Assembly: GCA_009667805.1 (NCBI GenBank)
Contig: CM019067.1
Span: 244,005,721 to 244,069,720 of the forward strand
DNA from: Leptobrachium leishanense
Taxonomy: Eukaryota; Chordata; Amphibia; Anura; Megophryidae
DNA length: 64,000 bases
Direction: 5' to 3'
Position 1 is the first letter of the stretch. Every line of letters starts with the position of its first letter. Made by a program: the position numbers and the translations under genes. The notes under the pieces are model-generated. The model was not told the origin of the DNA. It made no database searches and saw only the letters and a program-made list of their open reading frames with translations. Below, piece by piece: positions 10,999 through 20,795 of the stretch.

Positions 10999-12295
10999 CA
11001 ATGTTTTCACAGGCCTGCTGTACCTATAAATAGTCTTTTTGGAGGTTCCAGCTGTAAGGTTAATTTAGGTTAGAATGCTATGCACTAGAGCGAGGTTCCA
11101 GCTGTAAGGTTGATCTAGACTGGAGTGCTATGCACTAGAGCGAATGATATGCAAAACCACACAGAAATGTCATGAGAGACCTGTGGCAAATTAAAAATAA
11201 AAATAAAAATAAATAAAGTGCCCAAACACATATGCTTTGATACAATCTGGTCAAAAAAGGCATTTAAAGCGTCATACATATGGTAATTATGAAGCCTGCA
11301 GATAGTCATAATCACTGCAGGTGATGATGTGTATAATTAAAACATATTAGAAAATTAGTGATAACAAACAGGTTAAATTTATACATAGCCAATGTAGCAG
11401 ATTGTTGGTAGGAGAGATACGTCATTATATTCAGTTCATTCTGTTTAATTCAGATTCCCTGATTCTGGATATGGAATATCTACATGGCTGTATGATGTTC
11501 TCATCTAGTCCTTGCTTACAGGGATAAGCTATTCTCTACTTCAAAGTGTTATTGTAGAATTTATAAGGTGCTGGTGTATTCAGGTGCTACTGCTTGTAAA
11601 ATAGTATATATTTTTTTTTTGTTTTTTTTTCTTTTTTCTTTTCTCTTTTTTTTTTTGTTTTTTTTCTCAAGAATATAAACGAGGAAAGTGTACATGTACA
11701 AAAAGTGCTCATGTGCATAAATATGCGGAATAAGGGACTACTTCTGGACATGGAATATCTATATAGCCGTATACTTCATATGCTGTGATCTAAACATAAA
11801 TCACAGCAAATAATATAATAAACTTGGGTGAAGCATGAAACAATCATATGATGCCAGAACACACACTTCTTAATACAGTATGTGAAGAAATACCAGAAAT
11901 GTCATGAATAAATTGGTTACAATTGGTTACAATTACATATTTTCTAATATGTTTTAATTATACACATCATCACCTGCAGTGATTATGACTATCTGCAGGC
12001 TTCATAATTACCATATGTATGACGCTTTAAATGCCTTTTTTGACCAGATTGTATCAAAGCATATGTGTTTGGGCACTTTATTTATTTTTATTTTTATTTT
12101 TAATTTGCCACAGGTCTCTCATGACATTTCTGTGTGGTTTTGCATATCATTCGCTCTAGTGCATAGCACTCCAGTCTAGATCAACCTTACAGCTGGAACC
12201 TCGCTCTAGTGCATAGCACTCTAACCTAAATTAACCTTACAGCTGGAACCTCCAAAAAGACTATTTATAGGTACAGCAGGCCTGTGAAAACATTG

Positions 12296-12342
12296 ACATC
12301 TACTGAGGAAGCGGCTTCATACCGCGAAACGCGTTTGGATGT
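12296..12342 (+). ncRNA. Hammerhead ribozyme motif (right arm)
   Basis: Stem I: 12296-12302 with 12336-12342 (7 pairs, one G-U). Core CTGAGGA: 12303-12309. Stem II: GCGG 12311-12314 with CCGC 12322-12325. GAA: 12326-12328. ACGCGT at 12329-12334 is palindromic and can form stem III between two molecules, or a very short one within one molecule. The cleavage-site residue is T12335. PLE hammerheads of type I with tiny stem III are an established class. Confidence 0.8.
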
Positions 12343-13102
12343 ACCAAGATTATTTTAATTATTGTATACCAATAAATCCCATTATACCTTGCTTGCTGTC
12401 CCTATTCTTCCTGTTTCCTGGCTGCTGTACCCCACATGATTGTGATCTACACCGCTGCTGAGGATCAGGGGAACGGATACTGAAACAACATCAAGGCTCT
12501 TGGAGTACCCAAAGATTGGAGGACCACCACAGACGTTGGAGCACCACCAAGGGAAGTCTGGCGTTCCTTCCATAATTCTGCCAGCCGCTATAAACATCTG
12601 GTGTCTGATACTAAGACACCACACCATGTGAGTGCAATCCTCTTATCTTTATTTTAATAGTATACTGCCTTGACATACTGCACCATTATTTTTGTTTTCT
12701 GTTCTGTTTGAGGTTTACACTCATCCAACAGAGGGGAGAACTGTCATTTAAGTGAGGACATCCCTGTCAGTGTGAAGTAAGCGCCTGTCCCGCCACATTT
12801 TTTCTCTATTTATGCTTCTAACTGGGTTCTAGGGATAAGCCCGAGTGAACGGACAAGCTGCTGATTTACTGTGAGAAACATTCACAATTCACGGTTTTAT
12901 TGCTGCCTTTTTTTTTTTTTTTTTTTTTTTCTGCTCTTAAAGGTCTAGAGGGGTTAATTAACCCTCAACACATGAACAATTGTGAAAGGAACCACTAGGT
13001 GGCGCCCAGAACACAGATTCTTCTGTTCCGAAATTTTTTAGATCCGAAAAAGTCGAATCCGAACTGTTTTCCGAGCCGAATCGAAAAAATTTCGGAATTT
13101 CG

Positions 13103-13345
13103 AATGGGCTTGAAATGTGTCAAATCGAAATCTATTGCTTTGAAACGAGAACAGACTTTCCGAAAAAACGAAAAATTTACCAAATCGAAAATTTTTCGGA
13201 ATTTTCGAATGGACTTGAAATGTGTCAAATCGAAATCTATTGCTTTGAAACGAGAACAGACTTTCCGAAAAAACGAAAAATTTGCCAAATCGAAAATTTT
13301 TCGGAATTTTCGAATGGACTTGAAATGCGTCAAATCGAAATTTAT
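13103..13345. repeat. 105-bp tandem repeat in hAT subterminal region
   Basis: A unit of 105 bp, including TTGCTTTGAAACGAGAACAG and CCGAAAAAACGAAAAATTT, is present about 2.3 times. The period is a multiple of three, so frames stay open over it; those ORFs are artefacts. Related CCGAAA-rich arrays stand near 17600 and 19500. Confidence 0.8.
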
Positions 13346-13618
13346 TTTCCCTCTATTCATGATTTCAGTTCCATTCGGGATTTCGGTTCCATTTCGGTAA
13401 GTCTGGACATCGTATATTTAACTAGTATCGGTTATATCGCTGATTCTGTAAATTTTTTTATTGTTTCCAATGATCCGATAAGAATTTTCGTATTTGGGCC
13501 AGATCCGATCCGTCCGCGGGTCGCGCATGCGCGAGCGCGCGCGCGGATGTCGTAACTTTATTGAGCCAGTTTTATTGACAACTTTTTGAACAAAATATTG
13601 TTTTTATTATTCATCATA

Positions 13619-15546
13619 ATGGCCGTTGAAAGAGAGGAGTGCCATTCAAGCACCTCGTCATCATCTCTCCATGATGAACCACCACCCAGGAAGAAACGGG
13701 CCAGCAATATGGCGTTTGAAGAGATGTTGGAGCTGGTACGCATCTTTGATAGCAAAGATTATGATTGCAGTAAGGGTCCTTACCGCAGGAAGTCTAACGC
13801 CAGGAAGGATCGTATCTTAGAGAAGCTACGCACCACCATTTTGGAGTTATTCGGGAAGGACAGGACGAAGGACCAGCTCAGGAAACGCTGGTCTGATTTG
13901 AAAGTACGTGAGCAGGAGCAGCTGAGACACATCCGCCGCGTCATAGCGAAACGTAAGTGTCATGTTATATTGTAAAGCGCTGCGCAAACTGTTGGTGCTA
14001 TATAAATCCTGTATAATAATAATAATGTGCGTGCATGTGCTAATGTGCACAGAAATACGTTTATTTATCTAGTCCTTTTTTCATGCAATGTGATTGTGTA
14101 TAGCTTTGCGTTTTCACGACTCGTCATACATGCATTTTTGCCATAGCTCTTCCTTTTTGTGATTTTACGTATTCGTGAAAATTGTGATATTTGATGTATG
14201 TAGATGAAATTACAATGCTGGATTTCTTTTGGCACTGTGTGTATAGTCTTTAGTGTGCTGGGGGGGAGGTTGTTGTGATTGAGTGATGCATACGAGAAGA
14301 CCCGCAGCTTGCCCAATATTGGTTCCCACCTGCGCATCAATAAAAATCTCTGCGTCTCTGCTAAGTGATAGGATGGGACATGTAGTTCTTCTGAAAGTGC
14401 ATCCAAACAGAGCTGTGTTCAATACAGCCTCAGCAGCTGCTGCAGCAGTGTCATTGAACGCTTTAGATGCAAATTTCAAAACGAAATGGTGGATTTCTGT
14501 TGTTGTTTCTGCAATATCCAGTTTTATTCGCAGAAACTGAAAGTGAAACTGAGGCTGAGGCCTTCTATAAAATAACTAAAAGCAGTCGCACAATGCGCTT
14601 TGTACGCACACAACACAAACAATAGTTTTTATTGAATAAACGTAATGTTTACTTCTGAAAAAAATATATAAATGAACGGTAATATATGTCTGTGCAGAGG
14701 AAATAAATAAATATTTTGTGACTTTAGACCTATGAGATGGGAGTAGAGGTGGGTCAAGCTGGTAGTGGGGTAGTGGAGGGGTGTCGCAATACTTTCGGCA
14801 ATATATTGTATAGATATACCATTTTTTCCAGTCTTCATTATTTACGTGTTATTTTTTGGATTTGGCAGAAGACAGGAAGAAGGCCGCAGAATCTGCCCGG
14901 CAGGGACCAGTGCCCCAGTGGAGGAGGAGGAGGAGCCACGGGCGTCCACCAGCGCTGGTATATACTGTTTTATTTTGCAACGACTTTTGGTCAAAAACAG
15001 AAACATTTTTTGTTTACTGTATTTTAATTTAATTTTTTTATGTATAGCACAAGAGGAGCAGGAGGAGGAGCAGGAGGAAGAGGAGGATGGCGATGATGGA
15101 GAGAGGGAGCTGGTGCAGCAGGAGGCCGCCAGTCCAGGTTTTTTTTTTTTTTACTGTTGTATTTTGTATCGACTTTTGTTCAAAAATAATCAGTTTTGTT
15201 GTTTACTGTATTTTTTATTTCTTTAATTTCTTACATATAGCACTGGATATGCTGACGGTGGTGGTGGGGGAGGAGTCAGAGGAGTCGGAGCCTCAGGAGG
15301 CCGCCAGCACTGGTATATACTACTGTTATATTTTTTCAAGACTTTCAGTCAAAAATAGAAACCTGCTTTACTTACTGTATTTTCCTTCTTTCATTTATTG
15401 GATATATAGAAGGAGAAGCCAGACGCCGACGGGAGGCGATCGGCGAGCTTCACCTGGCAGCTACCGCCATCAACTCCCTACAGGAACTGCTCCAGGAACT
15501 GCGGGAGCACATAACCAATGCCGCAGACCTCCTGGAGCAGCAGTGA
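13619..15546 (+). CDS. Myb/SANT-like DNA-binding protein, five exons, TE-borne
   Basis: Proposed exons: 13619-13952, 14869-14957, 15048-15137, 15241-15312 and 15410-15546, all with GT...AG introns (donor GTAAGT for exon 1). Exon 1 begins MAVEREECHSS. It has a basic PPPRKKR stretch, then a Myb/SANT-like domain at about residues 30-105 (MLELVRIF, ILEKLRTTILELFGKD, LRKRWSDLK). Exons 2-4 encode acidic runs ending in similar EAAS or ASTSA text. Exon 5 encodes a helical C-terminus (REAIGELHLAATAINSLQEL) ending at TGA 15544-15546. Exons 3-5 fit in phase 1; exon 2 is one base short, next to a CCCC run. Such proteins accompany DNA transposases or are domesticated from them. The role as an element-borne DNA-binding protein is inferred. 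Confidence 0.65.
13953..14868 (+). other. Intron 1 of the SANT-like gene
   Basis: It starts GTAAGTGTC and ends TTTGGCAG. It contains a LINE/SINE tail at 13967-14025. A minus-strand frame at 14210-14479 has no recognisable domain and could be decayed transposase or chance. Confidence 0.5.
13967..14025 (+). repeat. LINE/SINE 3' tail with (AAT)n
   Basis: The segment has TTGTAAAGCGCTGCGCAAAC, then GGTGCTATATAAATCCTG and an AATAATAATAAT end. It is a truncated insertion of the same tail class as at 53012 and 57310. Confidence 0.65.
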
Positions 15547-15552
15547 GACCAG

Positions 15553-15830
15553 TGGCAGCCTCCTCCAGAATGTGCCTCAGCTGCTCCTGCTCGCGTGCCT
15601 TGAGGTCGGACCAGCGTTTTCAGAGATGGTCCTTTGTCCAGTCCTTCCCGAACAGCTCCAGGATGGTGGTGCGTAGCTTTTCAAGGATACGATCCTTGCG
15701 GGTGTTATTCTTCCTGCCGTAAGGGCCCTTACAGCAATCGTAATCTTTGCAATCCAAGATGCGGACCAGCTCCAACATCTCCTCAAATGCCAGTAACTTG
15801 TTGGGCAGTTTGCCATCCTTGGCATGTTCC
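15553..15830 (-). pseudogene. Antisense partial copy of SANT-like exon 1
   Basis: On the minus strand this stretch encodes the same domain as exon 1 (FEEMLELVRIL, DRILEKLRTTILELFGKD, RWSDLK) with many differences. An in-frame TGA replaces a residue of the LRKRWSDLK motif. It begins a few bases after the stop codon of the forward gene, so the two lie tail to tail. Splice context and the other exons are missing. It is best read as an inverted, inactivated duplication. Confidence 0.7.
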
Positions 15831-15859
15831 CTTCCCTATGTTCATATGTTGTAAATAAA

Positions 15860-16444
15860 TTTTCTATTTTTTCACTATTTTCCTGTTTGTGTGCGTTGCT
15901 TTTCCTTACTTAATAAGTTAATATGTATTGCTTGGTTTCCACACTGTTAAAATTATATGTACATAAATGTATTGACATTTCTATGGACCCTTTGTCATAA
16001 ATTTGTCAACATATTTGTGGCCATGAATGTGACTGCACATTCTACACTTCCTGCCTGGCCAAAAAATGTCACACACTAACACAACCTTGTTGTACGGCCT
16101 TGAGATTTGATTACCGACGTGGCCTGGTTTTTTGTTAAGCTTAGGCGATGTCACAACAACACGGATTTTTGTCCACAGTCACATTCATTGTATAACCAAG
16201 AATTTATCAAAAAATATTGATGGCAGCACTGCGTGAAGTCTTCTCCGACACAACCCAAAGATCCTTAGTGCGGCTCAGGTCTAGTTTATTTGTCCCTGTT
16301 TGCAGCTTCACACAACACCTCCTCCCAGCTATGAGCTCTCTCTCTCCCACCGTTGCCCGCTAAGACGCTGCCCGCCAACATGGTCACGTCTTTGCAGGAA
16401 GACAACAGCGTGGCGGAACAGCAGCTGCTGACAGTCCCAAGACC
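15860..16444. other. No gene recognised
   Basis: Sequence downstream of the SANT-like gene. A possible polyadenylation signal AATAAA is seen near 15854. The GC-richer part 16230-16440 is not identified. Confidence 0.45.
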
Positions 16445-17163
16445 TCGTCACAATGACGTCAGTTTTGGAGTTAACCCCTAACTGTGACCAATGGTGGAGA
16501 TAGGGGGTTCATTGGAACCCCTATCTCCCGATCCGCGGCAGCTATCGGTTGGTTAATGTTTGGTATCTTTGGATCGACCAGAGCATGGCCTTTCCAACAA
16601 TACCAAACATGACAATGTTAAAAATTTAAAAAATTAAATAAAAAAAAAAAATACAGGTTTTTTGTTTTGTTTTGTTAATGCAGCAATATTGTTGCCATTT
16701 CAATTATAATGTGAACAATGATGCTGCACTAAGGATTTTTGTATGGGGTGCGTTTGTTAAAAATGGTGTAATTGTCACCCAAAAAATATAACAAGTCCCC
16801 TTTTCAATTTTTTTTAACAAACGCAACTCATAAAATATAACCGCAAACACTCGCATGTTAAAATGTGAAAAAAACACTTTACACCTTGTAAAACAAACAT
16901 TGAAAATTCTAATTTTATTGCATTTTTTGTTATAATATACAGACAGGACATGACGCATACATATGATAATGATATATTATGAATCATCTGCCGAGTCTGC
17001 CGGAAAGAACGATATATAACATGTCTGGGTCATATTATAAAAGAAGGCTTCAAAACGCGTTTAAACAAGAGGAGCGAAACTGTTAAAAATTAGCTCAGCA
17101 GCAGACCGCAGTGAGGAACACCGGCGTGAAGGGAAGCCGTGAAATGCCTCAGCAGCGAAAGGG
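16445..17163 (-). mobile_element. piggyBac-like copy D (truncated)
   Basis: The right side, AGCAGCGAAAGGG followed by TTAA (17164-17167), is the inverted equivalent of the CCCTTTCGCTGC end. Blocks run in reverse order, and TGACGTCA is kept at 16454-16461. The GC-rich distal half is missing. Confidence 0.65.
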
Positions 17164-17167
17164 TTAA

Positions 17168-17400
17168 TTTATATTTTTGTCTGTTTTAAATCATTTTATT
17201 TTATTATTTTTTTTCATTTCAGATCATTTTGATCAACTATTTTTCCGTTTTAAAACATTTTTGTTCTAGTTTTTATTTTTAAAGTCAGACCATTCGGGTC
17301 AGTTTACCGTTTTTTAAATCGTTTTGTTCTTTTTTTTTTGTTCCTTGGCTTTCATACCATTTTTTTAATGTGATTAAATAAATAAAGTTGTGAAATGTAT
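17168..17400. other. T-rich non-coding stretch
   Basis: Poly-T-interrupted sequence with the phrase TTTTAAATCATTTT repeated in variants. No gene. Confidence 0.4.
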
Positions 17401-17792
17401 ATTCATAAGAAAAAAAGGATCTTTATTTAATAAAAAAAAAAACACGATAGAATCGCCAGAATTATCGTATCGACAGAATGAATTATCGGATCCGAAAAAC
17501 AAACCAAAAAATTTATTATAAAAAAATATATAAAGTATAAAAAAGTAAACCATAGTAGTTTACGTCAAAATGAATAGAGTTAGACACTTTGAAACGAGGA
17601 GAACAGACGTTCCGAAAAAAAAGAAAATTTCCGAAATCACGAAAAGTCGATACAAAAAAAGAGCAAAGTGACCCGAAAATACGAAAAATGGTCGATATTC
17701 CAAAAAAATGTACACAATCGAAAATTTTAAACATCAGAACAAATCGAACCGAATCGAACCGAAAAAAAAATCGGTGCACAAGCCTATTAATA
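17401..17792. repeat. Internal copy of the hAT right-end region
   Basis: It matches 19302-19827 over most of its length (AGAATCGCCAGAATTATCG, then ACCATAGTAG, then the CCGAAA array) and ends TCGGTGCACAAGCCTA, a variant of the outer terminus. It may be the right end of an inner, second hAT insertion or a subterminal duplication; I found no matching left end or TSD. Confidence 0.6.
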
Positions 17793-17804
17793 TCTGACAT
17801 CCCG

Positions 17805-17915
17805 ATGTGAAACATCAGGACTTTTGCATTAGATTTCGACCATTTTTATTTTTTTAACTTCTGGATAGTCGAAAATCGAAATCTATCCAAAAAGTCCCAA
17901 TGTTTCACATCATTC
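17805..17915. repeat. Imperfect inverted repeat
   Basis: The segment near GATGTGAAACATCAGGACTTTT is mirrored, with mismatches, by AAAAAGTCCCAATGTTTCAC. It looks like an old foldback MITE. Confidence 0.5.
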
Positions 17916-18014
17916 TGAACTTTGTTTGGATAGAGTAAGTCCGTGGGCGTGCGGCCGTTAAATGTATATACCAGTGGCGTCGCAACATGGGGGCGGGGGT
18001 GCGGCCCGCACCAG

Positions 18015-18064
18015 GTGACACCCGCCTTTAGGGTGACACCTTCACCCTAAGGGCGGGTGTCTCA
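18015..18064. repeat. Strong GC-rich hairpin
   Basis: GACACCCGCCTTTAGGGTGA is followed almost at once by its complement. The upstream text CAGTGGCGTCGC is a recurrent DNA-transposon-like terminus, but no partner end is visible. Confidence 0.55.
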
Positions 18065-18236
18065 CCCTCCGCCGCATTTTTCGCTCCCTGCGAGCGTCCG
18101 AAGCATGCAGCTTCGGCGCTCGCCTGGAGGAAACACGTCACCAGCCAATCGCAGCTGGTCACGTGGCTCCCCCTGGCGAGCGCCCAAGCTCCGCGCCGCC
18201 GGACGCTCTGAGGGAGCGAAAAAGGCGGCGGAGGTG

Positions 18237-18530
18237 AGCTGGGGCCATTATCATGAGGTGCTGGGGCATTCCATGTGCTGGGGCAAATCCATGAGGAGCT
18301 GGGGCATATCCATGAGGAGCTGGGGCATTCCATGTGCTGGGGCAATTTCCAGGAGGAGCTGGGGCATATCCACGAGGAGCTGGGGCAAATCCATGTGTGA
18401 GCTGGGGCATGTCCACGAGGAGCTGGGGCATGTCCACGAGGAGCTGGGGCATGTCCACGAGGAGCTGGGGCATATCCACGAGGTGCTGGGCAATATCCAT
18501 GAGGAGCTGGGGCATATCCATGAGGATGTC
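18237..18530. repeat. Minisatellite, unit about 21 bp
   Basis: Roughly a dozen variants of GAGGAGCTGGGGCATGTCCAC (18-24 bp long) stand head to tail. Long ORFs in several frames on both strands result from the repeat. It abuts piggyBac-like copy E. Confidence 0.85.
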
Positions 18531-19297
18531 GGATGTCGGCCAAGCTTCCGGGAACTCCCCCTGAGGACTGGCGTCATCGTGCATAGCACGATGACGCCAG
18601 TCCTGGAGTTAACCCCTAGCTGCCACCAATGGTGGAGATAGGGGGTTCATTACGAACGCCCTATCTCCCGATCCGTGGCAGCTAGGGGTTAAAGTTTGGT
18701 ATTGTTGGATCGGCCAGAGCATGGCCGTTCCAACGATACCAAACACGAATGTGAAAAACGTTTGTAAAAAAATTAAAAATAAAAAAATATTTAAAAAAAA
18801 TGATAAAAAAAAAATAAATTTTTTTTTTCTTTTTTTTGGTTTGTTAATGCAGCAATATTGTTCCCATTTCAATTATAATGTGAACAATGATGCTGCACTA
18901 ACGATTTTTGTATGCGGTGCGTTTGTTAAAAATTTTGTAATTTTCCCCAAAAAAAATTGTAACGAGACCCCATCTCTAATTTTTTTAACAAGCGCACCCC
19001 ATACAAAATATAACCGCAATTGCTCGCATGTTAAAATGTGAAAAAAAACACTTTACACGTTGTAAATTATTGAAAAATCATATTTTATTGCATTTTTTGT
19101 TATAATATACAGACAGGTCATGACGTATACATATAATAATGACATATTATGAATCTGCCGAGTCTGACGGAAAGAACGATATATAATATGTCTGGGTCAT
19201 ATACTAAAATAAGCCTTCAAAACACGTTTAAACATGATGAGCAAAACCGGTAAAAATGAGCTCAGCACAGAGGGGAAAAGCCTCAGCAGCGAAAGGG
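18521..19297 (-). mobile_element. piggyBac-like copy E
   Basis: The element ends AGCAGCGAAAGGG before TTAA (19298-19301) and is inverted relative to copy A. It includes the perfect hairpin at 18566-18602 (GACTGGCGTCATCG and complement). The TTAA target lies at the position of a TTTAAT in the homologous segment at about 17428, supporting insertion into the hAT end. Confidence 0.7.
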
Positions 19298-19301
19298 TTA
19301 A

Positions 19302-19827
19302 TTAAAAAAACACAATAGAATCGCCAGAATTATCGTATCGACATAATGAATTATTGGATCCGAAAAACAAACCAAAAATTTATTATAAAAAATATATAAA
19401 GTAGTATTAAAAAAGTAAACCATAGTAGTTTTCATCAAAACGAATAGAGTTAGACAGCTTTGAAACGAGAACAGACGTTCCGAAAAAACGAAAAGTTCCG
19501 AAAAACGAAAAATTGGCGATATGCCGAAAACCATGTACAATTCCGAAAAACGAAAAGTTCCGAAAAACGAAAAATGGGCGATATGCCGAAAACCATGTAC
19601 AATTCCGAAAAACGAAATTTCCGAAATAACGAAAAGTCGATACAGAAACCTAGTGAAGTTACCCGAAAATACGAAAAATGGTCGATATTCCGAAAAATTA
19701 ATATACCCGAAAACCGAATCGAGCCGAACCGAATCGAAACAGAAAGCAGTCGAAACGAGCCGAATCGAAAAGTTAAAAAATTCGAAAAATCGAATCGAAT
19801 CGAAAAAAAAATCGGTGCACATCCCTA
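19302..19827. repeat. Right subterminal region of the giant hAT, with 62-bp tandem repeat
   Basis: CCGAAA-rich sequence. A 62-bp unit containing GGCGATATGCCGAAAACCAT occurs twice near 19500-19620. It ends in the hAT terminus GTGCACATCCCTA. Confidence 0.75.
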
Positions 19828-19916
19828 AAATTCACCTTGCGTGACAGCTGGTGTTTGATTGACAAAACTAAGAAATGGTGTCTTGGTCTAAGTATTGCCA
19901 CAGATATAAAAGTAAT

Positions 19917-20781
19917 TGTCACGGGGACCCAGGGGATGCGGCGCCTGGCAGCAGCTTCCTCGCTGCTCGCTGGCCAGGCGCCGAATGTAAGCGCTTCCGG
20001 GCCCGCTCACGTGGGACGCCAAGGGGCGGGGCCTGGCGCTGTGACGCGGACCCGCCGGGTTTAAAACCCAGTCTCTCCCATACACCGGTGCCCTGACGTG
20101 GTATTCACCTCCCGCAGAGCTCTTGTGTCATTTTGGCTATCTCCTGTGTTATTCCTGTGTATGACCCTTGGCATTGGCAAACGAACCCTCCTGTGTATGA
20201 CCCTTGGCATTGGCAAACGAACCCTCCTGTGTATGACCCTTGGCATTGGCAAACGAACCCTCCTGTGTATGACCTTTGGCATCGGCAAACGAACCCTCCT
20301 GTGTATGACTCCTGGCATTGGCAAACGAACCCTCCTGTGTATGACTCCTGGCATTGGCATTTACTCTGTTCTAGGTTCTGCCCTTAACGTTGGTACCGAG
20401 GTCAGTCTGTGTGGCACCCTAAGCACGCATCAGACTACCTCTGCTATTACTAAAGTCCTAGGGAGGACTTGTGATCTGGTCTGTACCCCTGTCTGGTATT
20501 TCCCTTTTTTGTCTATTACCTGTTTCATTGCCTTAATAGCTTTGCCGACCATTCAAGGATCGGAAGAGTAGAAAGGGAGCTGCATAAAGAGAATTATATC
20601 TTAGTAGTCAGAAAGATTCGTGACGATACTCTATTCCATACCCCTGTCTGGTGCTACCCCTTGTTTCTATATTGTCTGGTTATTTGTCTGTTTAGTATCA
20701 CCGACCATTCAAGGATCGGAAGGGTAGAGAGCGGTCTGCGTAAAGGGACCACACTTCTGGTTATCAGGGGGATCCGTGACA
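19917..20781 (+). repeat. 5' LTR of the chromodomain gypsy element
   Basis: It runs from TGTCACGGGG to GATCCGTGACA. It has a GC-rich promoter-like half with TTTAAAA near 20060 and a 36-bp tandem repeat (TGTATGACCCTTGGCATTGG core) present about six times at 20154-20363. Confidence 0.92.
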
Positions 20782-20795
20782 TTACGTCAGGGCCA

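Larger units (their letters stand above)
10489..13025. mobile_element. Palindromic non-coding Penelope-like element
   Basis: Two nearly identical inverted arms (10490-11352 and 11942-12806) flank a spacer with poly-T, and a tail runs to about 13025. Each arm carries a hammerhead motif. Inverted pseudo-LTRs with hammerheads are a hallmark of PLEs. The flanks carry a direct duplication of about 17 bp (TTCCGAA then a T run then AGA, about 10471-10488 and 13026-13043), inside the CCGAAA-rich end of the surrounding hAT. The mirrored ORFs in the arms are not genes. Confidence 0.7.
10394..19827. mobile_element. Giant hAT-type unit (9.4 kb) with 8-bp TSD
   Basis: The left end TAGGGATGTGCG and the right end (complement of TAGGGATGTGCA) share an 11-bp terminal inverted repeat. 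Both are bordered by the identical 8-mer AAATTCAC (10386-10393 and 19828-19835). Both subterminal regions are rich in the CCGAAA/TTTCGG motif. The unit contains a Myb/SANT-like gene on the plus strand and several later insertions: a PLE at 10489-13025 and piggyBac-like copies at 16445-17163 and 18521-19297. No hAT transposase frame is visible, so it is either non-autonomous or has lost it. Nested growth explains part of the length. Confidence 0.7.

Noticed and set aside
10667..12627. Pairs of identical ORFs on opposite strands
   Set aside because: They are mirror images produced by the inverted arms of a non-coding PLE; no domain and no codon pattern.
12995..13555. Overlapping ORFs of 121-146 codons on both strands
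   Set aside because: They arise from the 105-bp CCGAAA-rich tandem repeat in the hAT end.
18028..18641. Long ORFs of 106-194 codons on both strands
   Set aside because: They run through the 21-bp minisatellite (multiple of three) and have only repeat-encoded composition.
20133..20387. Tandem array as CRISPR or coding repeat
   Set aside because: Direct 36-bp repeats without spacers, lying in an LTR and duplicated exactly in the second LTR; the open frames follow from the period being a multiple of three.
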